DNA of 64,000 nucleotides from Rhizobium tumorigenes. Its GTDB lineage: Bacteria; Pseudomonadota; Alphaproteobacteria; Rhizobiales; Rhizobiaceae. Position numbers and translations under genes: made by a program. Below, one piece after another: positions 19,308-28,408 of this stretch; positions within the stretch are counted from its first letter, which is position 1; each line of letters starts with the position of its first letter. The DNA lies in assembly GCF_003240565.2 (NCBI RefSeq), contig NZ_CP117257.1, forward strand, positions 248,001 through 312,000. The letters run 5' to 3'. The notes under the pieces are model-generated. The model did no database searches. It saw nothing but the letters and a program-made list of their open reading frames with translations, and had not been told where the DNA came from.

Positions 19308-19898
19308 TCAAGAAAGCGGGTAGCGAGCGAGCCTTCTGGTCATGAGCTTTATCATTGCGGTTTGGATGAAGGCGAGGCTTGTGGCTGAGAAACGTTCAAA
19401 ATCCTTTGCCATTCTGGGGTTTGTGCCGAGCCACGCCAGCGTTTGCTCGACGATCCATCGCTTTGGGAGCACCTGGAAACCGACCTGGTTACGTTTGACA
19501 ATTTGCATCGGGCGCGGACTTGCCTCTTCGACCTTGGGGCCCTGATAGCCGCCATCGCCGCAGATTTGCTCGATGAATGGAAACCGGTTGGCGAGCCTGT
19601 TGAAAACAAGTGCCGCTCCGTCGCGATACTGAATTCCTGCTGAGTGGACTTCGGCTTTCAGGAGCATGCCCAAGGTATCGACCAGAATGTGCGCTTGCGG
19701 CCTTTTATCTTTTTGCCTGCGTCATAACCGATATCAAAACGGGCGTCCGGGCCAGTCTTCACCGACTGGCTGTCGATGATCGCAAATGATGGTTGCTCGT
19801 CGCGCCCCTCAAGCTGCCGCGTTCGGCAATAAAGCGCATCATGGATACGACGCCAGGTTCCGTCCCGGCAGAACCGTTCGAAATAGTTCCGGTGCGTA
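19308..19898 (-). pseudogene. IS5-family transposase fragment, frameshifted
   Basis: The minus strand encodes 'NYFERFCRDGTWRRIHDAL', 'IIDSQSVKTGPDARFDIGYD', then after a frameshift 'AEVHSAGIQYRDGAALVF', 'CGDGGYQG' and 'IVEQTLAWLG', ending 'TRRLARYPLS'. It is the same IS type as the fragment at 7688-8092. Compared with that copy, one G is missing in the KGRKRH region (AAGCGCACATT instead of AAGCGGCACATT), at about 19695. The N-terminal part is absent, so it is a dead remnant within the T-DNA. Confidence 0.82.
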
Positions 19899-20430
19899 AT
19901 TAACGTGACCTAAATAAGGAAATTAGATAAATTCATTCAAACAATAAAAAGTGGCGCAGCCTTCGATGCATGCTAGAATGATAATGTTTAACGTTACTAT
20001 GATACTATGTAATTCCGAAGATGGCGGAATATTTTAAACAGAGATTCGGCACTTCTCTATGATTTGATATCTCGTTGAGAGAGATCTGCCACGAGCACGA
20101 ACACGTGAAGCGTCTTCCTGAGATCCACGTTAGCTGTGTTATCAGTAGCAAAGTCAAATTGGTCGGGCTGCCGCCTTAGGAGACTTTTAGCGCACATGAA
20201 TGCGACCCGACCGGCGCGAAAGTTGGGGTCACACCGTGTTTTTGAGGTGATGCTGCAATAAGTGCGCTGGTTGACTCGTGCGATACAAGTAGGGTTCTCT
20301 AATCACGTGGTTTAGCCGAAACTCGCGCCAATCTCTCGCGGGGCAAATGATTTACGGAACCATGTGAGGATGAGAGAAAGCCTCGCCCCATTTCGGGCGT
20401 TAACAGGCTGGCATCAGGTGTTTCCGTTTC
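19899..20430. other. Upstream region of the RolC-like gene
   Basis: Non-coding T-DNA, about 530 bp, mostly AT-rich with a more balanced middle. It should contain the upstream promoter of the RolC-like gene. No separate gene or classic paired TGACG element was identified. Confidence 0.5.
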
Positions 20431-20438
20431 TATAAATA
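20431..20438 (+). promoter_or_regulatory. TATA box of the RolC-like gene
   Basis: TATAAATA, about 80-88 bp upstream of the ATG at 20519, is a consensus plant TATA box. A short leader with CCACAGCAG follows. This layout is typical of T-DNA genes read by plant RNA polymerase II. Confidence 0.75.
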
Positions 20439-20518
20439 GAAGCGCGCTAAGGGTGTTCCCCACAGCAGAAATTTGATAGTCGAATTATTCAGTACATTTC
20501 GATCTCCACCTTAAGAAG

Positions 20519-21088
20519 ATGGCAGGCCTTTCTGACGCTGTAGATCTCACTGGTTTTTACAATCCGAACGAGGTTGAAACGGCTCTGGACAACGCTGTGG
20601 CACTCTACAGGACACTTCGCGAACCGGCTCGTAGTATTCGCGGTGGACACAGAGCCAATGTGGACGGCCGAAATTTGTACGTCTACTCACGAACTGAGGA
20701 CATCGACCTTGAGGGACAGGTGCTCTATATCTACATTAACGCATCCACTATGAATATGTGCGTTGCTGGTCAGCAGTTGCATTCCAATGCTGCGAGTGGT
20801 GCCGTCAGGGCAACGACGCTGCCACCATTTCAGGTGAATGTCACTGCCGCGGCAGTTTGTCAAGCCTTAAGAGGACTCGGAGACGGTGGGGTTATCTCTT
20901 ACATCGATCAGGTTTATTGCTCACACTATGTGGCAATTCTTCCGAGCAATCGTTTCGTGCATACTGTCAATATGCAGCTGCAGGACTTGGAAGGAAACGA
21001 GCTGACCTACGCGGTCCACGAGCGTCCCCATGACTCCCACATAGTCCGTTATGATATCATTGCATATGGCGTGGCGCTCTTCGTTTAA
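20519..21088 (+). CDS. RolC-like T-DNA protein
   Basis: A 189-residue protein of the RolB/RolC superfamily, closest in layout to RolC (about 180 residues). Comparable blocks are 'GQVLYIYINASTMNMCVAGQQL' with RolC 'GLLYLYVDCPTMMLCFYGG', 'TLPPFQVNVTAAAVCQALRG' with 'NLPPYQHDVTLDEVNRGLR', and 'YCSHYVAILPSNRFVH'. It ends 'VRYDIIAYGVALFV', close to the superfamily C-terminal motif. RolC promotes root and shoot changes in plants by a mechanism that is still debated. The gene has a clean TATA box and an AATAAA at 21274. It could instead be another plast family member, so no symbol is given. Confidence 0.8.
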   Translation: MAGLSDAVDLTGFYNPNEVETALDNAVALYRTLREPARSIRGGHRANVDGRNLYVYSRTEDIDLEGQVLYIYINASTMNMCVAGQQLHSNAASGAVRATTLPPFQVNVTAAAVCQALRGLGDGGVISYIDQVYCSHYVAILPSNRFVHTVNMQLQDLEGNELTYAVHERPHDSHIVRYDIIAYGVALFV

Positions 21089-21388
21089 GAGGGCTGTGCG
21101 CGATCAATGTGCCAGAGCGGTTTTTTTTAAGTACAAATAAGCCGAATCCTCCGCTCCGTAGAGCGGTAGGTGCCGTTGTTGCGATGTTGTTTCGCGTGTC
21201 TGTTATCGCTTTCTTGTTTATGGCGTCGGCTTATGGCCGCGCTTCACCTTGTACCAACTACCTGCCGTGCAGTAATAAATACGCAATACGCGTAATTAAA
21301 AATATATTTCGATTTTAATCGATAAACACTAATTATACTTCTGTCTTAATTTGATTTTCGATTATCTTAAGAGCCTTCCATTAACGTA
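21089..21388. other. 3' region of the RolC-like gene
   Basis: A short non-coding stretch with a polyadenylation-like AATAAA at 21274-21279, turning AT-rich before the IS630 left end. Confidence 0.5.
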
Positions 21389-22548
21389 ATACGCGCCCTC
21401 GCTGATTTCGACTCTTGGGCTTCCCAAAAGGTGATGAATCTGAATCTCTGACACAAACTGGAGGTTTGCGATGGGAGCAGCGATTTCATTACGTGCAGAT
21501 TTTGACGCTCAAGGTCTTCGGCGTCTGGCCCGCCAGAGCAAGCATGCTGCTCAAGCGCGTCGTCTTTTGGCACTCGCCGCGATCTATGAGGGAGGCTCAC
21601 GCTCGGATGCGGCGCGGCTGGGCAATGTGACGCTGCAGATCGTGCGCGACTGGGTACTGCGGTTCAATGCCAATGGCCCCGAGGTGCTGATCGATGGCAA
21701 GGCCCCAGGACCCCGGTCACGGTTGAACGATGTTCAGCGGGCCGCACTGGCGAAGGCCATTGAGCGGGGTCCGACACCCTATCTCGACGGGGTCGTGCGC
21801 TGGCGGCTGTGTGATCTGGCCCAATGCCTCTGGGAAGATTTTCGTGTCTCGGTGAGCCAACAGACGCTGAGCCGGGAGGTGCGTGCCCTTGGTTATCGCA
21901 AGCTGGCTGCGCGACCGAAGCATCATGAGCAGGACCCTCAAGCCATTGAGGAGTTTGAAAAAACTTCCCCGCCGCAGTGGCAGAAATTGCCGCCGGATCG
22001 GCCCAAGGAAAGCGCCTAGAGATTTGGTTTCAGGACGAAGCCCGGATCGGGCAGAAGAACAAGATCACGCGCCGCTGGGCCAAGCGCGGAACGAGGCCAT
22101 CCGCGCCACATGATCAACGCACAAGGTCGGCCTATATCTTCGGTGCGATCTGCCCCAAGCTCGATAAAGCGGCAGCTCTCATCATGCCGTGGTGCGACAC
22201 CCACGCGATGACGCAGCACCTGGCTGAAATCGCCCGCCATGTCGACGAGGATGCCCACGCCGTCCTCATCATGGATCAAGCAGGCTGGCACATGTCCAAC
22301 AATCTCGTCGTGCCTGAAAACATCACCATCCTGCCACTCCCGCCGAAATCACCCGAGCTGAACCCGGTCGAAAACCTCTGGCTATTCATGCGCGAGAACT
22401 GGCCCTCGAACCGCATCTTTAAGTCGTACGAAGACATCGTCGCTCACTGCTGCGATGCCTGGCGAAAGCTCGAAAGCCAGCCTTGGCGCATCATGTCCAT
22501 CGGACGCAGAGAGTGGGCAAATGAGTTTTGATCAGTGAGAACCCGTAT
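21389..22548 (+). mobile_element. IS630-family element
   Basis: The ends are related inverted repeats: ATACGCGCCCTCGCTGAT at the left and the reverse of ATACGGGTTCTCACTGAT at the right (22531-22548). It is about 1160 bp and carries the two-frame IS630 transposase. TA-rich flanks fit the TA target of IS630, but exact TA duplications could not be set. It lies between the RolC-like gene and the right border. Confidence 0.8.
21471..22531 (+). CDS. IS630-family transposase in two frames (likely programmed -1 frameshift)
   Basis: Frame 1 (21471-22019) carries the helix-turn-helix half: 'AAISLRADFDAQGLRRLAR', 'DAARLGNVTLQIVRDWVLRF', 'LGYRKLAARPKHHEQD'. Frame 2 (to 22531) carries the DDE core: 'IWFQDEARIGQKNKITRRWA' (Asp), 'VLIMDQAGWHMS' (Asp) and 'SPELNPVENLWLFMREN' (Glu). 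The frames overlap at a run of six A (21958-21963). A -1 slip there joins 'EEFEK' to 'NFPAAVAEI', giving about 350 residues. Such A-run frameshifting is known in this IS family. The start is ATG 21471 after GGAGG. Confidence 0.88.
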
Positions 22549-22609
22549 AAGAGCTGGCGCGGTTCGTCGAGACAGTTTGCGACGATCGCTAAGCGGATTT
22601 CCGCCGTTT

Positions 22610-22705
22610 TTACGCTGCGGCCTTCATTGGGATCAGCGCGTTGAAGTAAGCCTGATCCAGCGTCTGCCGGTCAAGCAATGAATGTGGACGTCGTGAGTTG
22701 TACAA
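22610..22705 (-). pseudogene. IS3-type transposase C-terminal remnant
   Basis: The minus strand encodes 'RRPHSLLDRQTLDQAYF', then 'NALIPMKAA' and a stop, the typical end of IS3-group OrfB integrase-type transposases. Everything upstream is gone. It is a fossil of another IS near the right border. Confidence 0.75.
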
Positions 22706-23188
22706 CAGGGCGACGAACCCACGGGACCGAGGTTCGGGAGCTTTTATATCCGTGGCACCCCTGGTCTGGGCGGCTCGTCCGCATCCATGGACTGGTGGAC
22801 AAGGGGTCTACCGTGTTCCGCTGTAGCCTATCGGGTTCGACGTCATGCCGGTTGCTCGAAGTCCCGGTGTGGATATTTGACCGCACATTGAGTGCACGGT
22901 TGTTGGCCTTGCCAATTGCGTATGCTGATTTTGCTTGCCTTCTTGCTTTGGCAAAGTTGCTAAGAGGCAGGCACTCCGTCACAAGGCTCGTCTATCTTGA
23001 ATGCCGCGTTCTCGAAGAGACCTGAGATGGGACTGGCTCCTGTGCCCCATCTCCCGCATTGCACGGGGTGGAGCTCACCGCGTAAAGGCAGAAGGTTGGA
23101 AATCGGAACACGGGAACTTGGATCGTTTGCCCGGTCGGCAGGTGGTAGGTTTACGCATGTTTTCGTGTGTGCCATCTTAATAGTGGAT
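22706..23188. other. Right-border-proximal T-DNA, no gene seen
   Basis: Moderately GC-rich sequence with overlapping short frames but no recognisable protein. It lies just inside the right border. Confidence 0.45.
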
Positions 23189-23213
23189 TGGCAGGATATA
23201 TATTGATGTTTAA
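23189..23213 (+). repeat. T-DNA right border repeat (25 bp, slightly degenerate)
   Basis: TGGCAGGATATAT, five variable bases (ATTGA), then TGTTTAA. The first 13 bases and the TGT match the border consensus; the end differs (TGTTTAA instead of TGTAAAC). It has the same orientation as the left border at 9662, as required for a T-DNA pair, and the T-DNA lies to its left. The tandem 8-bp repeats just outside identify it as the right border, where T-strand synthesis starts. Confidence 0.88.
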
Positions 23214-23214
23214 A

Positions 23215-23254
23215 TCGTGCATTCGTGCATTCGTGCATTCGTGCATTCGTGCAT
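23215..23254 (+). repeat. Five tandem 8-bp repeats beside the right border (TSS/overdrive-like)
   Basis: Five perfect consecutive copies of TCGTGCAT start one base after the right border. In Ri plasmids a 'transfer stimulator sequence' outside the right border consists of several direct repeats of an 8-bp unit, and octopine Ti plasmids have an overdrive bound by VirC1 in the same place. The unit here differs from the Ri unit as I remember it (ATTAGTTC). Position, repeat length and copy number suggest the same role, but this is inference. Confidence 0.72.
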
Positions 23255-23749
23255 TCATGGCTTTGTTCGATAAAGAAAAGCGGATCAATCTGAGGTTGTA
23301 ACTCTATGCTGTAAGATGCCATGCTTGCATTTGTCTGTGCCGAAACCATACTGCGCTTGTCGCAAACTTCCGCAGAGGCCGCAACTATTCCTTGAGCGAT
23401 GCCATTTTCATGTTTTGTTAACCTTTATAAGTCCGAAAAGGCGCAACCAAATCGTTCTGATCATTGACTGTCCAGCCGCCGATCTTTGGTATCCGTCCGA
23501 GCAAGCTTGCAATTAGATGCCGGCATCGTCAATTTAACGACCACGAAGGTAGACCGTGAGGCCGGCCGAGTTCATCGGTCATGCTCAGGCGATTTTTGTC
23601 CACAGGCTCATCGCCGCTGAATGCAATTCGCGATGATGGCTTGAGGGGATGTCGTGGCGGGGGAGTTGGAACAGGTGTAAGCGCTCTTTTCTACGCGCGT
23701 TGACGTTTTGTGCTGACCGTGCCGCTCTGCGTTGTAAGCGTCGGGGCGT
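23255..23749. other. Backbone flank outside the right border, no gene seen
   Basis: About 500 bp of mixed composition without a supported gene. It leads into a truncated IS66 tnpC end on the minus strand. Confidence 0.5.
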
Positions 23750-23848
23750 TCAGGCCGCTTTGGCTTGAGTAAAGTTGAAGGGCAATAGGTCGCCAAGATC
23801 TGCGTCTGCGGGGTGCTGAGGCAGCTCAATGAGGACGTGACGAAGCCA
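23750..23848 (-). pseudogene. tnpC: IS66 TnpC C-terminal remnant
   Basis: The minus strand reads 'WLRHVLIELPQHPADADLGDLLPFNFTQAKAA' in two short blocks and then a stop. This is the typical IS66 transposase C-terminus (compare 'WLADVLARIADHPVSR...LLPWNW' at the end of the copy at 2272). It is cut off at the CTAG site where the next IS begins. Confidence 0.75.
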
Positions 23849-23854
23849 CGCTAG

Positions 23855-24698
23855 GCTCAGGACGCGTTAAATCAGAGCCAGAAGATAACGGCGGCCGCGA
23901 TGCATATGCTTGAGAAGAAGGTGTGAGCGCAACGGTCGTATCGGGTGTGAATTCGCCTCCAGTCCTTGAGCCTGCCGAACATGTTTTCGATCTTGTGCCG
24001 CTTTTTGTAGAGCGCTGGATCGTGCGGGATCGGCACCTTGCGGTTTGCCCGTGATGGAATGCAGGCCGTTATCTTGCGTTGCGCCAAGGCGTCTCGAAAC
24101 CAGTCGGCGTCATATCCCTTGTCGGCAAGAAGCGTCTTTGCCTTGGGAAAAGCATGCAGCATCCGCGCGGCACCTTTGTAGTCGCTCATCTGCCCTTCGC
24201 TCAAAAGCAGGATCGGTGGCCGACCGTGACCATCGCAAACAGCATGCAGCTTGGAGTTCAACCCGCCTTTGGTGCGTCCGATACGTCGGGGAACATCCCC
24301 TTTTTTAGCAGGCTGGCTGCGGTGCGATGGGCTTTCAAATGGGTCGCGTCGATCATCAATTGCTCAGGCATGCCCCGCTTTGCTGTCAGTTCGGCCAGTA
24401 TGCGATTGAACACCCCGAGCCTGCTCCACCGGATGAAGCGGTTGTAGATCGTCTTGTGCGGCCCATACTCTTTGGGAGCGTCACGCCATCGCAACCCATT
24501 GCGCAGAACGAAGATGATGCCGCTCAAGACACGCCTGTCATCCACGCGCGGAACGCCATGCGATAGCGGAAAATAAGGCTCGATACGGCGCATTTGCGCG
24601 TCTGACAAAAACATCAAATCACTCATGGCGGTCCCTCCGTTCGATCCCAGTGAATTAGAACCGAGGAAACCCCGCAAGCTATTTAATAGGTCCTGAGC
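23855..24698 (-). mobile_element. IS5-family (IS427-type) element with CTAG target sites
   Basis: An 844-bp element. Its ends GCTCAGGAC and GTCCTGAGC are perfect inverted repeats that extend imperfectly inward. CTAG flanks both sides (23851-23854 and 24699-24702). It contains a two-frame transposase. The right CTAG is also the left target copy of the next IS, so the two elements are stacked without a single spare base. Confidence 0.9.
23872..24647 (-). CDS. IS427-type transposase in two frames (likely programmed frameshift)
   Basis: The first frame starts at about 24626-24647 ('MSDLMFLSDAQMRRIEPYFP') and holds 'GLRWRDAPKEYGPHKTIYNRF' and 'MIDATHLKAHRTAAS' (first Asp). At 'LLKKG' a six-A run followed by G allows a -1 slip into the second frame, giving 'GRTKGGLNSKLHAV', then 'LLADKGYDADWFRDAL' (second Asp) and 'KRHKIENMFGRLKDWRRI' (Glu), ending at 23872. 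IS427-group elements of the IS5 family are known to use this mechanism. Both frames look intact, so the element may be active. The exact start within the first frame is uncertain. Confidence 0.85.
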
Positions 24699-24702
24699 CT
24701 AG

Positions 24703-26116
24703 CATTACAGTTGCGTATTTTTACAAGTTCTGAATCTATAGGCCTCCATGATTCGGAGGTCATGGATGATGGGTGCATCGATCGAGACAACGTTGGAACT
24801 TTGGGCATCGTCGCTGCGTGAAGTTAAGGCGCGTATGCGCGGATTGTTTACGCAGGAGCGCGTTGCAGCATCTGCGAACCTTTTCCTGGACGGCTTGTTA
24901 GGTGATGAGCGCCGTAAGACAGGTTGGATGCGCGCTGAGGCGGCTGGCGATCCTGGTCCGTGGCGACAGCAAGCCATCTTGGGTCGTGGACGCTGGGACG
25001 CAGACGGACTTCGCGACATTGTGCGCGAGTATGTTGTGGAGCACCTTGCCACAGATGATGCGGTCCTGGTCATTGATGAGACCGGCTTCCTCAAGCAGGG
25101 CAAGACATCTTGCGGTGTTTCACGTCAATATACAGGGTCAGCGGGCAAGGTAACGAACTGCCAAATCGGTGTGTTCACCGCCTATGTTTCCGATCGTGGT
25201 CATGCCTTTATCGATCGAGCCTTGTACTTGCCAAAGAGTTGGACCAGCGATCCGGCAAGGCTTGCCGCCGCTCATGTTCCTGAAGCTGTAGCCTTCGCTA
25301 CCAAGCCTGCCCTCGCTGTCGATATGATTCGGCGGGCGCTGACAGCCAAAGTGCCGTTTTCATGGGTGGCAGCAGATGCGGTGTATGGCGTCGGAGACGT
25401 CGAAGGAGCGCTGCGCCGAGCCTGCAAAGGTTACGTTCTTGGGGTTAAATCCGACCATCATTTTGGCGCTTGGTCTGGTAAGCCTTTCGTCGCAGGAACC
25501 GCTCTTGAGATTGCCCGTGATCTCGATCCGGCTGCATGGCATCGCCTTTCCGCTGGCGATGGCACAAAAGGCGCGCGGCTTCATGACTGGGCCTACTGCG
25601 AACTGGCCGATATCGATGCCGACGAATACAGTGATACGCAAACCGGGCTTTGGACGCGTGGCTTGTTGATCCGGCGCAATATCAGCGATGGCGACCTCGC
25701 ATTCTTCACGACTTGGTGCCCGGCCGGAACAGGCATTCAGACGCTCGTATCCGTCGAAGGTCACCGTTGGGCAATCGAGGATAGCTTCGAGACAGCCAAG
25801 AACGAACTCGGCCTCGATCATAACGAGACCCGCTCGTGGCATGGCTGGCATCGCCATGTCTCGCTCGTCATGCTCGCCTTCGCAATGATGGCTGTGATCC
25901 GATATCGCGCCAATAATGCGGCACCCCAAAAAAGACCGAGGATGCCGACCATCACGATCTGATCCGCTGGTCCATCCAAGAGGTCCGACGCATTGCGAAT
26001 AAGCTTGCCCAGCGGCGTATAAAGCCCGCCCACATCATCGCATGGTCATGTTGGAGACGAGCGCATCAAGCTGCCGCCCAACGCGCTCACCTGAAATCAA
26101 AATTGCAACTGTAATG
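24703..26116 (+). mobile_element. IS701-family element with CTAG target sites
   Basis: A 1414-bp element. Its perfect 12-bp terminal inverted repeats are CATTACAGTTGC and GCAACTGTAATG. CTAG occurs on both sides (24699-24702 and 26117-26120). It follows the IS427-type element directly and interrupts a MATE transporter gene on its right side. The transposase has a late frameshift. Confidence 0.85.
24748..26099 (+). pseudogene. IS701-family transposase, C-terminal frameshift
   Basis: The main frame (24748-25962, 404 residues) has the DDE blocks 'DDAVLVIDETGFLKQGKTS' and 'VAADAVYGVGDVEGAL' and the C-terminal 'VEGHRWAIEDSFETAKNELGLDHNE'. After 'NNAAPQK' the frame leaves the family. A run of six A at 25928-25933 appears one base short, and the expected tail ('LIRWSIQEVRRIANKLAQ', 'IIAWSCWRRAHQA') continues in another frame to about 26099. 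The catalytic residues are upstream of the break, so activity may or may not persist. A sequencing error in the A run is possible. Confidence 0.75.
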
Positions 26117-26498
26117 CTAGCATAATTGCCGAAAAAATAATGCCGAGAGCGACGTTGATGATAATGGCGTGGGTCGCAAGTTGATTTGCGTCCGCGTTTC
26201 GACCTCCGCCGAGCGCTCGCGCAATCCCTGACGAAATTGCTCCGCCGAATGCACCGGCAGACATCATCTGCATCAGCATGACTGCAGGGAACACGAGCGC
26301 CATTCCGGCGAGTACATCGGTACCCAGATGGGATAGCCACCAAGTCTCTATGAGCCCAGTCGACGCCTGTACCAGCATGATAAGGACGTTTGGCCAGGCT
26401 AGGCGAACAAGCATGGGCAGGATCGGATCTGTGAGCATGCGCCGGATGCGTGGATTCATAGGTGGCGGTTGGGCAATGGCGTCCGTTGCATGTGTCAT
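26117..26498 (-). pseudogene. MATE-family efflux transporter, N-terminal fragment
   Basis: From ATG 26498 on the minus strand, about 127 residues match the N-terminus of a MATE (multidrug and toxin extrusion) inner-membrane antiporter: 'ILPMLVRLAWPNVLIMLVQ', 'IETWWLSHLGTDVLAGMAL', 'AGAFGGAISSGIARALGGG'. The gene is cut by the IS701 element at the CTAG site. Its C-terminal part is not on the other side of the IS pair, where an IS66 remnant is found, so it has been lost. Confidence 0.85.
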
Positions 26499-26726
26499 CG
26501 GGTTCCCTCGTCCTTACGCGTAAAACTCTAAATCTATCAATAGATGGCGCCCTTAATTTATTGCCCATGCAAGCCCAAGTCACGCTCATCGGATCAGCGC
26601 CCTTCAAACGTTTCGAAGTTAGGACGCATCTGAGCTTCGAGCCGTTTGGAAATCAGAACTGCCACGCTATGACCCTGGAATCAATATGCGAGTGAGCTCT
26701 TCACCGTGCGAAATCCGGTATCACTT

Positions 26727-27098
26727 TTATCTCTGGTCGTGCACAACACCCATGATATCGCCAGACCGCGATACGCTCACAAGCAGGTTGTCGCCGCCAC
26801 GGGTTGCCTTGACCAGATAACGTTTGCCGACATCCTGGACATTCCTCACTCGGTAGCCGCGACCTTCAAGCAACGTGATGACGTCACCCGGTCCAAAGCT
26901 AGACTGTTGGCCGAACCAGCGGTTCTGATCGTCATGATGGCGGTTCCAAGAATCTAGAAAGTTGGATTCCGTGTTCCCGTCGACCGAGTAGGGATCTGAA
27001 GGCTCGCCATCGTAGATTACGACCTGCGGGAAGGCCGGTACGGCGGCGATAGCGGTTAGAGCAGCGGCCGCGGTGAACGCGATGACATAACGTGTCAT
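26727..27098 (-). CDS. Small exported protein with signal peptide
   Basis: A 123-residue protein whose first 25 residues form a Sec signal peptide ('MTRYVIAFTAAAALTAIAAVPAFPQ'-type, split here as basic start, hydrophobic core and Ala-x-Ala region). The mature part has 'GPGDVITLLEGRGYRVRNVQDVGKRYLVKAT' read in two adjacent blocks, followed by 'LLVSVSRSGDIMGV'. This resembles small PepSY-like periplasmic proteins common in Rhizobiales. No catalytic residues are visible. It is transcribed away from the IS cluster. The function is unknown. Confidence 0.65.
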   Translation of the reverse strand: MTRYVIAFTAAAALTAIAAVPAFPQVVIYDGEPSDPYSVDGNTESNFLDSWNRHHDDQNRWFGQQSSFGPGDVITLLEGRGYRVRNVQDVGKRYLVKATRGGDNLLVSVSRSGDIMGVVHDQR

Positions 27099-27829
27099 GA
27101 ATTTTCCCTTTGACTAAAACGCTCTACCCCGTCCTATTTGGCGACCAAGTTAGATCGATGTTTGGAGGCGATGCGTAGCTCAACGACATTGTGCGCCTTG
27201 GTACTGTTGCAGTGTGTCGTTTGTTGTTACAAAATGTTGGAGCCACTTTTACGGATCAAACTGCGGCAGTACGGCAGTGGCCCCTTGTCGACTGTCGTTC
27301 GAATCACGAGGACAGGAGGTGCGAATTGCGGTGGCGCACATGCATGGCATCGAGCACCTGCCATATAGTGTTCTTACGGTAAATTGGTATTGAACATAGA
27401 GCTATCGCTGGAACTGAAAGTTCCATAATAATGATTACGTAGTTTCCGCTAAGTAACTGATACAAGACGGGTTTCGTCTGTCTTCCGGCTCTTAGCGTGA
27501 GGTTCCGTCCGTTGGCCGGGAGGCATTTAGGCTTGTCTGTTCTGGCTCGGGGCTTCTCAGCTCGACTTCAGGCGAAATCGGCTTGGATTGAGCATTGAGA
27601 GAAAGCAACTGCTCAAGGCGGGCTCGCGAAATGGCTTGGGCAGGGAAACGCATTATGTATCTCTCGATTAACGAGCCTTGATCCTGGCCAACTCTTGTTG
27701 ATGGTGCAAGCACCCAGACCTTCTGTCCCCAGCGAATTGAGGGGGTTATCGAACCTTACCTTGGAGGTTGGTTGCATGATCTTGACATGCAACTATTGAT
27801 TTATGATCCCCCGGCGGTAGATACTCAGG
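27099..27829. other. Intergenic region, no supported gene
   Basis: About 730 bp. Short frames exist on both strands. A minus-strand frame at 27492-27713 ('SLIERYIMRFPAQAISRARLEQ') looks protein-like but has no family I can name and lacks a clear start. Confidence 0.4.
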
Positions 27830-28090
27830 ATGAAACGCTATTTTTTCCACGTCCGGAACGGGCCAATCTTCTTCCAGGATTTGGAAGGAAGTATAGTGAA
27901 GGATCTTGAAGCAGCTATCGACGAGGCGCAACGATCCGTAAAGGAGATCGTTGCGGACAGTACCGCCTCCGGAAAACCCATCGGCGGTCAGCAGTTTGAG
28001 ATTGTCGATGAAGCTGGCATCGTTTGGGCTATCATCCAGTTTAAGGCCTTCATCCCCCATTCTGGTGCCGAGGCACTTGAGTGGATCTGA
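27830..28090 (+). CDS. DUF6894-type small protein
   Basis: An 86-residue protein starting 'MKRYFFHVRNGPIFFQDLEG', with 'DLEAAIDEAQRSVKEIVAD' and 'QQFEIVDEAGIVWAIIQFK'. This is the layout of the DUF6894 family, very common and multi-copy in Rhizobiales ('RYFFHxxxG...D..G.EL.DLEAAR.EA'). The role is unknown. It stands alone, with no obvious operon partner. Confidence 0.75.
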   Translation: MKRYFFHVRNGPIFFQDLEGSIVKDLEAAIDEAQRSVKEIVADSTASGKPIGGQQFEIVDEAGIVWAIIQFKAFIPHSGAEALEWI

Positions 28091-28408
28091 ACGGCGTACG
28101 TCTTACCAAGTCGCTCAAAATTGCGCGCGTAACGCAATTAGCATAAGGCTCACCTGGCAAGGGTCCTGTCTTTTCGAGCGTCATTCAATCTTCTTAGGAA
28201 ACACAGCTCTCAGCGAGGGTCAGCGGTTTGGCAGCGCTGATTTTCGGTGCGTTGAAACTTAGATGAGCTATGAGTTTTTGACGATTGCCGCACGGAGCTT
28301 CCTTTCGTCTGTGATTCAGCATACAGCTTCCCTAAGCCGAATAACACTGTTGACGCAAAGGCGGCAGTTGGGCACCCTTGTGAATGACCAATCTCTGCTA
28401 ATTCACTC
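28091..28408. other. Intergenic region, no gene seen
   Basis: About 320 bp between the DUF6894 gene and the left end of an IS630 element. No feature recognised. Confidence 0.45.

Larger units (their letters stand above)
9662..23213 (+). mobile_element. T-DNA region, about 13.55 kb, border to border
   Basis: The region is bounded by direct border repeats and is strongly AT-rich outside its IS insertions. It encodes proteins of T-DNA-specific families: a nopaline-synthase-like enzyme, 6b, a RolC-like protein and two small relatives. Four of these end in a shared 'YP(I/V)xAxG'-like motif. Plant-style TATA boxes precede several genes. No iaaM, iaaH or ipt gene is present. The region is loaded with bacterial insertion sequences: two identical IS5-type copies, an IS630 element, and IS5, IS630 and IS3 fragments. 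Some spacing therefore reflects later insertions. Confidence 0.92.

Noticed and set aside
23215..23254. Tandem repeats as a CRISPR array
   Set aside because: The unit is 8 bp, without spacers and without cas genes. Position beside a T-DNA border gives a better explanation.
27492..27713. 73-codon minus-strand frame as a relaxase fragment
   Set aside because: A few residues look protein-like, but no block could be matched with confidence to TraA or another family.
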